This document shows, in pieces, positions 1 to 8,500 of a stretch of 64,000 nt of DNA. The notes beneath the pieces are model-generated. The model was not told the DNA's origin and searched no databases. It was given only the letters and a program-made list of their open reading frames with translations. Position numbers and translations under genes: made by a program. The DNA is taken from NCBI GenBank assembly GCA_035703165.1, contig DASSYR010000049.1, forward strand, positions 9,978 through 73,977, written 5' to 3'. The first letter of the stretch is position 1. The number at the start of each line of letters is the position of its first letter. This DNA is from AWTP1-9 sp035703165 (GTDB lineage Bacteria > Bacteroidota > Bacteroidia > Chitinophagales > Chitinophagaceae).

Positions 1-690
1 TTCAATTTTAGGAAACAAACATTCATAAAAGCAGTAAATAGCCAGTGTATGAGATAATCCGAACACATTTTTTTTTACATCACCATAAAAATATTTCAGG
101 ATTTGCTCAATTTCATTGGCGGTATTTACGTGCTCGTATTTCATAATCAAACCATAATCTTCTCCAGTCTTTAAAAAATATTCCAACCCCGTAGTTACAC
201 GCCAGCAAAGTGTCCAAACAAAGCTCCCTTCATTAGGAATTGCTACTCTTAAACAGCCTTTATCAGAAAGGTGTAGGCAGGTATGGGCAATTAAATCGGG
301 CAGATCAAGTATATGTTCAAAAGTGGCTATTGAAATGATACGGTCGTATAAAGTAGTTGAAGGAAGTTCCCTAATATTATCATATTTATTGCCAACCCTA
401 CCAAGCCAGGGAGAATCTATCCAAAGCTTTTTCCATGGCTCAATGATGTCATATACTTTTCCGTTTTCATAGGCCAGATGATTCAATGATCCTGCACCAA
501 TTTCAAGGGTAGATTTAGTTGAATCATTTTTAACATCCGCTGCTACCTTTTTATGCATCCACCCTTCCACAAAACCGGCCAATCGCGACGCAGTTGTTTT
601 GCGCAAGCGATTTTGCTCATAATTTTCATAAAGCTTTTGCAATTTTTTTTTATCAACCCATGGTCTTGTTTTAGGAAATGCATCAAACAT
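1..690 (-). CDS. SAM-dependent methyltransferase, class I (3' end cut by window edge)
   Basis: The reading frame is open from the ATG at 688-690 to the left edge, giving 230 visible residues with no stop. The N-terminus begins MFDAFPKTRPWVD. A glycine-rich LEIGAGSLNHL stretch is motif I of Rossmann-fold methyltransferases (SAM binding), and DRIISIATFEHILDLP matches the later beta4 region (motif IV area) seen in methyltransferase-11/23 type proteins. The substrate cannot be told from sequence. The gene runs divergently from the YfhO-family gene at 757, with about 65 bp between the starts. Such enzymes are often found in surface-glycan regions, but nothing here proves that. Family confidence is good; function is open. 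Confidence 0.75.
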   Translation of the reverse strand, partial: MFDAFPKTRPWVDKKKLQKLYENYEQNRLRKTTASRLAGFVEGWMHKKVAADVKNDSTKSTLEIGAGSLNHLAYENGKVYDIIEPWKKLWIDSPWLGRVGNKYDNIRELPSTTLYDRIISIATFEHILDLPDLIAHTCLHLSDKGCLRVAIPNEGSFVWTLCWRVTTGLEYFLKTGEDYGLIMKYEHVNTANEIEQILKYFYGDVKKNVFGLSHTLAIYCFYECLFPKIE

Positions 691-756
691 ATTCGTAAAA
701 AATCAAAGTTAACTAATATAGGTTAAATTTGATTTTAATTATATCATTAATGCTTA

Positions 757-2874
757 ATGCCAAAAAATGATTTTAAACATTATTGCTGGCTGGCCGTAAT
801 GGTCATTATCATCTACTGGCCTGTATCTACGTTCTTATTTGCAATGAAGAACGATGCTTTGGCTGGTTATTTTCCGGCTAAGTATTTTATTGCCGAATCA
901 ATCCACAATAAAATTATTCCCTGGTGGAATCCTTTTATCAATTACGGCTATCCTATGCATGCTGATTTTACCAGCAGTTTCTGGAGCCCCTTTACTTGGA
1001 TATTTTCTTTATTTGGAGGGTATAATGTTTATACTGTTCATCTTGAATACTTGTTGTATTGTATACTCGCAGCATGGGGAATGTTTCGCTTAAGCCTTTC
1101 ATTAAAACAAAATGTTCACGCAGCTTTTATTATTGCGTTATGTTATTCCTGTGGCGGAATTTTTACAGGCAATGCTCAGCATACCAACTGGCTGAGTGCA
1201 GCAGCGTTATTACCCTTTGTTTTCAATGCTTATTTAAACACTATCAACGAACCCCGATTCAAAAACACAGTACAACTCTCTTTATGGGTTACCTTATTTA
1301 TGGTTTGCGCACACCCCTATTTGATTATTTGTCTGTTCTATATAACTACTATCCTGTTTTTTATATTATCAAAAAAAACTCCCGCTTCTACTTGGAAAAC
1401 AATGATGTACTTTGGATTATCCGTTTTATTAGTACTGTTATTAACAGGGGGATATCTCTTTTCAACAATGGAGTTATTTCCATACCTGACAAGAAGTGAC
1501 CCGCCGAATTCAGAACAAATTGGTAATCATTTTCCGATAGCTTCTATTTTTTCAATGCTAGTTCCATTTTCAACAGTATCGCATGCTAAAGTTTTTCAAA
1601 ACACAGATCTTAGTATGCGTAATGCTTACATGGGAATTGTTATATTGATCTTCCTTATTGCTACCCTTACATCGAAGAAGACTTATTATCAGAAGATATT
1701 CATTGGAACAGCAACTTTCTTCTTTATTCTTTCGTTTGGTGGACCGATAACTAATTTTTTTAACCATTATGTTCCACTAATTGGCTTTGTCCGGCTGATT
1801 TCTATTTTCCGTTTACCGGCAATTTTCTTTTTACTGATTGCTTGTGGTTATACATTATCTAATTTCTTAAAAGGGGAAAAACCGATCAATATCAACAAAA
1901 TCGCCATTGCATTAATTATGGTTACCGGATTATTGCTCGGTTATGCGATTATCAATTTAATACAAAACCACGAAGCCATATTACCAATAACCTTTACCAG
2001 ACAAGGCATCAAGGAGTGGATTGAAAATATCACTTTAGAAAAAACCATCCTGTTACAATCATTGATCCAAATCCCATTATTGTATATTCTGTTAAGAAAA
2101 AAGACTCAGCGGTCATTCAAATTACTTTCAATTGTGTGTTTTGTCGATCTTTTTATGGCCGTTGGTCTTAATGCTCCGTTTACAATAGTTGGACAAAAAT
2201 CAGTAAAGGAAGTTCAGAAATTATTAAATACAGCGCCAAAGGGATTTCCTTTTCCTGAATTAAAACCAATTATTCAAAACCCCTCCACAAATATCGATTT
2301 CGAAAAAACATTTGGAAGCTGGAGCATGTATAGCAAAAATTTTGGCACAATCATGAAAGCAAAAACATATCCCAGTCTTTTTAAAACCAATGAAAAATAT
2401 TTTGACGCTGGATTAAACAATGTTTTTATTCATTCACCATTTACCTATATCGCTCAAATTGTTAATACCTATAAAGACAGTATTAGATTCACTAATGAAG
2501 ACGCCTACGTTTGTTTTATTAAACAAGATGATAAACAGGATAGCTTACATATTTCTTCAAAAAGCTCAGCAACAAGCATACAATTGATAGAGGCACTACC
2601 CAACCATTTCAGCTTTCGGATACATAGCAATGAAAGTGCCATTCTTGTTTTAAAACAGAATTATTATAAATACTGGGCAGCCTATGAAGATGGGAAAAGA
2701 ATAAACATCACTCCATGCAACTATACTTTTATGTCAGTCCCTTTAACAACCGGCAATCATATTGTTGAATTTATTTATAGTCCCCGCTTGCCTAAATTAC
2801 TTGGAATAATAAATCTTTTTACTTTAATATTATCAGTCTGCTATTTGCTTAACCCGTTTGATAAAAGAAAATGA
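757..2874 (+). CDS. YfhO-family polytopic membrane protein (GT-C-like)
   Basis: This 705-residue protein has about a dozen hydrophobic segments across residues 10-480, one at the extreme C-terminus, and a soluble extracytoplasmic part around 490-670. The early sequence (WWNPFINYGYP, then a hydrophobic stretch) and the arrangement of a large membrane domain plus C-terminal beta-rich domain (YYKYWAAYEDGK, then GNHIVEFIYSPR) match the YfhO family. Family members are GT-C-fold glycosyltransferase-like proteins that use lipid-linked sugars outside the membrane; Bacillus YfhO is linked to lipoteichoic acid glycosylation. In Bacteroidota the acceptor is unknown. Its TGA abuts the TGA of the convergent hscA, the six bases TGATCA serving both stops. 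The family call is firm; the role is inferred. Confidence 0.8.
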   Translation: MPKNDFKHYCWLAVMVIIIYWPVSTFLFAMKNDALAGYFPAKYFIAESIHNKIIPWWNPFINYGYPMHADFTSSFWSPFTWIFSLFGGYNVYTVHLEYLLYCILAAWGMFRLSLSLKQNVHAAFIIALCYSCGGIFTGNAQHTNWLSAAALLPFVFNAYLNTINEPRFKNTVQLSLWVTLFMVCAHPYLIICLFYITTILFFILSKKTPASTWKTMMYFGLSVLLVLLLTGGYLFSTMELFPYLTRSDPPNSEQIGNHFPIASIFSMLVPFSTVSHAKVFQNTDLSMRNAYMGIVILIFLIATLTSKKTYYQKIFIGTATFFFILSFGGPITNFFNHYVPLIGFVRLISIFRLPAIFFLLIACGYTLSNFLKGEKPININKIAIALIMVTGLLLGYAIINLIQNHEAILPITFTRQGIKEWIENITLEKTILLQSLIQIPLLYILLRKKTQRSFKLLSIVCFVDLFMAVGLNAPFTIVGQKSVKEVQKLLNTAPKGFPFPELKPIIQNPSTNIDFEKTFGSWSMYSKNFGTIMKAKTYPSLFKTNEKYFDAGLNNVFIHSPFTYIAQIVNTYKDSIRFTNEDAYVCFIKQDDKQDSLHISSKSSATSIQLIEALPNHFSFRIHSNESAILVLKQNYYKYWAAYEDGKRINITPCNYTFMSVPLTTGNHIVEFIYSPRLPKLLGIINLFTLILSVCYLLNPFDKRK

Positions 2875-4731
2875 TCAGATAGTCTTCCCTTTCATAGCCG
2901 TAGCAATGGCTTTATCCATCAAACGCTCCGCGTAAGGCCTTGATAAATTATTTAAAGATTCAATTTTATTCTGAATGGCATCTTTATCATTGGATGATAA
3001 AGTTTGTTGTAAAACCTCAATAGCCACTACAGTTTCTTCGATTTCCTGGGGAGTTAAATGTGCTTTATTTTTCTCCACAAAGTTTTGCGTAGTCTGAATC
3101 AATTGCTCGCCTTCAGTTCTTGCTTCTACTAATGCCCGAATGGCAATATCTTCTTTAGCATGAGTAATGGAATCAAGCAGCATTTTTTCTACTTCATCAT
3201 CAGTTAATCCATATTGAGGTTTTACTTCCAGGGCTTGTTCCACCCCACTTCTTAATTCCTTTGCTTTTACTACCAATATACCATCTGCGTTGATCAAAAA
3301 ACTTACTTCCACTTTTGGTAATCCAGCCGGCATGGCAGGGATGCCTCTCAGATTAAACTCAGCCAATTTACGGTTATCTTTTACGAGGTCTCTTTCTCCC
3401 TGGTAAACAGATATACGCATACCTGACTGACCATCTTTCTGAGTGGTGTATTGTCTGCCCACCTTAGTCGGAATTTTGGAATTTCTTGGTATTAATACAT
3501 CCATCAAACCACCCATTGTTTCAATACCTAATGAAAGAGGACTAATGTCCAATAATAAGAAATCCTTGTTATTACCCGCTAAAATATCTGCCTGTATAGC
3601 AGCACCCAGGGCAACTGCTTCATCAGGATTAATCTCATCATGCACATTCCTTCCAAAAAATTTACTTATTGATTCTTTTACAAAGGGAATCCTGGTTGAA
3701 CCCCCAACCATAACTACTTCGTCTATCCGACTTGCGTCAATTCCTGCATCCTTTAATGCATTTTTACAACATTGAATTGTTTTATTCACCAAAGGAGATA
3801 TTAACGTGATAAACTCATCTCGGCTTATCTGCAAAGAATAACTATTTACGGTTCCATTATATACTTCATTCTTACTCAAATGAACTTTAGCTTGTTCTGC
3901 TATTATCCGAAGCGCCTGGGACAAATTTTTATCCGCATGAATAGCCTCCTCAACTATCTGATGTTGCTTCATCCACCATTTTACAATGGAATTATCAAAA
4001 TCGTCTCCCCCCAGGTAAGTATCTCCGTTCGTAGAAAGTACTTCAAAAATCCTATTAGCGATACGTAATATTGATATATCAAAAGTGCCCCCACCCAGGT
4101 CATAAACGGCCACTATTCTTTCTTCATTATTTTTCATCCCCATCCCATAAGCCAAACTGGCAGCTGTGGGCTCATTAATAATTCTTAAAACGTCTAAACC
4201 CGCTAATCTGCCCGCATCCCGTGTTGCCTGCCTCTGGGCATCATTAAAATAAGCAGGCACTGTGATTACGGCTTTATTTATCGGAATTTTTAATATATGC
4301 TCTGCTCGTTGTTTTAATTCTCTCAATATAAAAGAAGACAACTCTATAGGTGTGTAAAATTTATCACCAACCTGAACTTTTACCAGGCGCTCTGTATCAT
4401 CATCAATCACCTTATAGGTAAAAAAGGAAGCATTCTGCCTAATATCATTATAGGATTTACCCATTAATCGCTTTACAGAGAAAATGGTATTCTGTGGCTC
4501 GTCAACCAAGTGTTCCCGAGCTTGATCACCTACTACTACTCCACCATGTGCATCAAAATAAATTACAGACGGAACCAGGGCCCTGCTATCATGTTCTTTG
4601 ATTACCACCGGACGCTTTGTATCTGGATGAATAATCGCCACTAAGCTATTAGTAGTACCAAGGTCAATACCAACAACTATCTCTTGTTTTTGCAGACTAC
4701 CTGTAGATAAATTAATTCCAATCTTGGCCAT
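2875..4731 (-). CDS. hscA: Hsp70-family chaperone, HscA type
   Basis: The 618-residue protein has the full Hsp70 plan: phosphate-1 motif GIDLGTTNS near residue 22, EPTAASLAYG, phosphate-2 DLGGGTFD, adenosine motif GGSTRIP, then a substrate-binding domain and helical lid. The N-terminal extension before the ATPase (MAKIGINLSTGSLQKQEIVV) and the overall length resemble HscA, the specialised Hsp70 that transfers Fe-S clusters from IscU with HscB, more than the longer DnaK. No hscB, iscU or fdx lies in the window, so the Fe-S role rests on similarity alone; a second DnaK is the alternative. A TAAATTTG -7 element lies about 45 bp upstream of the ATG. Confidence 0.78.
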   Translation of the reverse strand: MAKIGINLSTGSLQKQEIVVGIDLGTTNSLVAIIHPDTKRPVVIKEHDSRALVPSVIYFDAHGGVVVGDQAREHLVDEPQNTIFSVKRLMGKSYNDIRQNASFFTYKVIDDDTERLVKVQVGDKFYTPIELSSFILRELKQRAEHILKIPINKAVITVPAYFNDAQRQATRDAGRLAGLDVLRIINEPTAASLAYGMGMKNNEERIVAVYDLGGGTFDISILRIANRIFEVLSTNGDTYLGGDDFDNSIVKWWMKQHQIVEEAIHADKNLSQALRIIAEQAKVHLSKNEVYNGTVNSYSLQISRDEFITLISPLVNKTIQCCKNALKDAGIDASRIDEVVMVGGSTRIPFVKESISKFFGRNVHDEINPDEAVALGAAIQADILAGNNKDFLLLDISPLSLGIETMGGLMDVLIPRNSKIPTKVGRQYTTQKDGQSGMRISVYQGERDLVKDNRKLAEFNLRGIPAMPAGLPKVEVSFLINADGILVVKAKELRSGVEQALEVKPQYGLTDDEVEKMLLDSITHAKEDIAIRALVEARTEGEQLIQTTQNFVEKNKAHLTPQEIEETVVAIEVLQQTLSSNDKDAIQNKIESLNNLSRPYAERLMDKAIATAMKGKTI

Positions 4732-4772
4732 TTCAACCCAATGTTTAGGTAAAAAAGATTATTTTTTATTTG

Positions 4773-4780
4773 CAAATTTA
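4773..4780 (-). promoter_or_regulatory. Predicted -7 element (TAnnTTTG) for hscA
   Basis: On the minus strand this reads TAAATTTG, an exact match to the Bacteroidota sigma -7 consensus TAnnTTTG, 42 bp upstream of the hscA ATG. No convincing -33 TTG was found at the usual spacing, so the call is moderate. Confidence 0.45.
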
Positions 4781-5023
4781 AGTAATGGTAGTATAACCTA
4801 ATAAAAAAGGGTGTATATGCTTTTTAACTCTCCGAAATTTGTAATTTCTTTCCCAATTGTTACTCTCTTTTATATTTTCTCATTCTACATAATCCTTGTT
4901 GACTTTACAAGCGGAATATTAATTGAGAATAGCCCTAATAAGAAAAGCCATAGCTAATTGTAAGCATTGTGGTAAACATAGTTCTATCGCATTTTTTCAA
5001 ATGTCACACTTTTTATAACAAAT

Positions 5024-5152
5024 ATGAATGCACTTACCGAGACAAAATGTATTTTGCTTAGCGTAGCCCTACCAATAGGGAATGTCTTTTCATACGTTTC
5101 AATTTATGAGCTATACAAGAGAAATTTACAAGAGCAGTCAAAAAACGATTAG
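5024..5152 (+). CDS. Possible small hydrophobic protein, 42 aa (doubtful)
   Basis: An ATG-to-TAG frame of 42 codons starts MNALTETKCILL and contains one hydrophobic stretch (about residues 10-25) followed by a charged tail (LYKRNLQEQSKND), a pattern compatible with a single-pass small membrane protein. No ribosome binding site or promoter is evident and there is no recognised family. It could easily be a chance frame in AT-rich DNA; it is listed only because the hydrophobic-then-charged pattern is not random-looking. Confidence 0.18.
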   Translation: MNALTETKCILLSVALPIGNVFSYVSIYELYKRNLQEQSKND

Positions 5153-5262
5153 AAAAATCTGAAATAAAATATTTTATGTTAATGTTCCATCTATATTTAG
5201 CTATGGATTTTATTAAATTAAACTCGAAAATATATTAAATTAGAAAAGCATAAGAGTCAAAA

Positions 5263-5289
5263 AATTTCAATAATTTCAATAATTTCAAT
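5263..5289. repeat. Tandem repeat, 3 x 9 bp (AATTTCAAT)
   Basis: Three perfect head-to-tail copies of AATTTCAAT occupy 5263-5289 in the gene-poor region. The unit is short and there are only three copies, so slippage in AT-rich DNA is the simplest origin. Confidence 0.85.
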
Positions 5290-5555
5290 AAATAGGTTAT
5301 ATTTTAAAAAACAACCCTCTCTGAGCAATTAAAAATATCTCTAAAAAAAGATACTAACAAGAGTTTATTTATCCCTCAGGGATTAAATCAATAAATGGTA
5401 ACAAGCATACAAATCTTTTTAACTTCTCTACTTTTAGTATGAATGAAAAATATATATTTTTAAAAAAATATTTTACATTTAAATGAACCCCGTAGCAGAA
5501 TATTTTCAAACTCATTGTAAATTATATTGATGGCATCAACAAAAAATCAGTTTTA

Positions 5556-8500
5556 TTATCTAAGTAAATACATTTTACCATACCCATTATTAAAAAACTT
5601 ATCAGTATTATCATCAGTCGCTTTATATTTATCAAGGGTCTTACCATTTAAATTAGTAACAACCCTGTATAAATACACTCCGTTTGCCAGTTTTTGACCA
5701 AATTGATCTGTTCCATCCCATTTAAATTCCGTAATATTTCTTCCTATGTGTATAGGTCCCAGTTCTTCTTTTGTAATTTCTCTCACTATTTTTCCGGTAA
5801 TCGTCAAAATTTGAATCTTAATATTTTGGGGCACTTCACTACCAGTGACGGTAAAAACAAATGCTGTAGAAGTAGTAAAAGGATTTGGATAGTTAAGGAA
5901 ATTGGATATCATTGGCTTATTAATAACTTCAAACAAAATTCTATAAGGAACAGTACCTGCTTTGTTGCCGTTAATATCCTTAGCGCTTACTATTAATTCA
6001 TACTCCCCGTCCTGAAGAAAAGAGGGCTGTATATCTACCTTGGCAACATTTTCACCATTCGACAAATTGGCCGGAGTAAAGCTTACTTCAGGATTACTAA
6101 AAGTAAAATCTTTAATCGTTCCATTGGGATAGCGTATCTGAATTTGAAATAAGGAGGTATCACCTAATGAAATGTATTTACTTTCATCTTTTAATTTAAT
6201 CTGTATATGGGGCTTAGATGAAACAATATCCCTATTCAAAATATGCAAACCATCAAAAGTTACATCCAATAACGGATTGTAAGTATCCTCATCAACTACA
6301 AAATCTTTATAAAAGAAATTGTTAAACAAATATTGCTCGGGTACTACCCCGTCCGGATTCACCATAAAATACATGGTATTTTTACCCGCGTAATTTTTAG
6401 TATCAAAAGCAAAGTCTATAGTAGTAAATTCCCCGGCATTTAGTGGCCTGATTTTAGGTATAAAAATATCATGAGGTACATTATTCCTATCTGTAATAAT
6501 ACATTTCAACAAAAGACTGTCGGAAAAGGCGACCCCACTTATATTTTTAAAAGCAACTTTTATATTTAGCAACTCGCCCTGATTAACAATTTCCTTAAAC
6601 TCAAAGCCTAAATTAGGAGCTACTAATCCTTCTGGCAAAGGTGATGCATTTAATCGCCAAAATTGCAATTGACTGGGCGAAGAATTAATAGTGTCCACAT
6701 TATTCATCCTCAGTTTGATAAATGGATAAATAGCCGCATCAATAAAACTTATAGAAGTATCTTTAGAAGGGTTGATAGTGGCTAATGGAATAATAGCACC
6801 ATCGCCATCTCTCCCGATTATCTCAACACTCACATCATCTGGCTGTGGTTCAATATTTTCAGTACCCCAATGCAATTCTTCCCATTTTTTAACGGGACCA
6901 AACCACGGGGACTCAATAACGCCAACATTAATTAATCCTGGTATTTCAAACTCTTTACTAATTAATTCAGTTGTCTGGGCCGTAAATTGCTGCGCAGGGA
7001 AAGTAAAATCATTTTTCTTAAAAACAAAAAGCAGGGGTCTATTACTTACAAATGAATCAATCAAATCAAGTCCAAATGATTTTATAAGATGATATAAAGA
7101 CACTCCGCTACCTAAATAAGATGTATCAGACATAAGCGTAGTAGCGCTTACTATGGGTGTAAATGTACCCCCCAAATTAGAAATAATAATATAGTTACTA
7201 TCCGGCACCATCTTAAGAAAATCCATTGCTTTTCTTCTACTAGAAGAATCGAGATACGAATATTCAAAAAAGTTTCTGTAAGGTCGTTGACAAATAGGAG
7301 CGCTTCCATATAATCCGGTCCCTGCTACATTTACATTTTCCCATGGTCGAAGTGTCTTCCCATCTAATACTTGTATTTGAAACGTCTGATACTTGCATCC
7401 ATAGAAATTAATTTCTTCTAAATCGAGGTAAGTACGAAGATATGCGCTTGTAAAATATGGGTACATCCCGGTTGCCGTTTTAAGCTTTCGAAGGGATATT
7501 TTGTATTTAAATGCTCTGTCAATTGAATCAAGGATAAGATTATAATATTGATTCTTTTTATACTGATAATAATGCGATTGATTAAACCCCTCCCCAGAGT
7601 TTTGTAAGTAAACAAAAGATGAGTAATTCCAATTAGCAAAATTACCTCCTTGTTGTGCAACGCCTGTACGCCAATAATACACTCTGCCCTCAGTAAAGCT
7701 AATAGTAGGAGCAAAGCTTACAACACCACCGGTATTAGCAGCACTGGCTGAAATTTTGAAAGGTGAATCAAACAATTCTGTGGTATCAATTTCCATTAAA
7801 TATTGCTGAGAACCAGATAAAGGATTTGCCGTTGAAGCAACAAAGGTTATATTCTGTTTGTTAATAATAGCGAAGTTTGCAGGATAAAGTGGTCTCAATT
7901 CATTTTCGTAAATAAAAACGTCCTTAGTAACAAAATTATTCGATTCACACATTTCATCAGTAACATTATCAGCATCAATTATAAAAGTCAACCTATTAAA
8001 CCCTTTATCCCTTAGTGGAAGAATTGGTAATGTAAGTTGTATAGAATCTGCATATTGAACCGCAGCAATTTTTTGATTTAAAATCTCAACTTCACTTCCA
8101 TCGAAAGGGTACTTGCGCTTTACAATAATTCTGATAGAATCTTTAACAGCAAGACCAATATTCATTATTTTAAAAGACAGATTAAAGTTTGTTTCAGCTA
8201 CAGATATAAACTGAGGAGACACGTTTACAAGAGGCTGCTCAATAGCATAATCTGGTTTATTAAAATGATAAAATGGCAATAAGGGATCTCCATGAAGCGC
8301 TAATTGTTCGCTGTTTTGACGATTAAAAAAATCTTCTGCCGTATAAGTCTTAATAATATAATCAATAGTATTAGCATGAATTTCGCCAATAGTTTTCCCA
8401 TAGGATTTTTTCGAAATCTCATTATAATATTCATGGGTATAAAAATGTAAAAAATTAACTATACCCAAGTGTGTACTTGCCAAAAAAGCTATAGCTCCTG

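Larger units (their letters stand above)
4732..5555. other. Gene-poor AT-rich intergenic region
   Basis: This 824 bp stretch lies between hscA (reading leftward from 4731) and the 3' end of the PorU2-like gene. It is very AT-rich, with many stops in all frames. It holds the hscA promoter region, a small candidate reading frame at 5024-5152 and a 9-bp tandem repeat at 5263-5289. I see no tRNA, no clear terminator hairpin and no recognisable remnant of an insertion sequence. Confidence 0.6.

Noticed and set aside
5263..5289. Three tandem 9-bp units considered as a CRISPR-like array or iteron origin
   Set aside because: No spacers, too short a unit, no cas or rep genes, and no DnaA boxes were seen.
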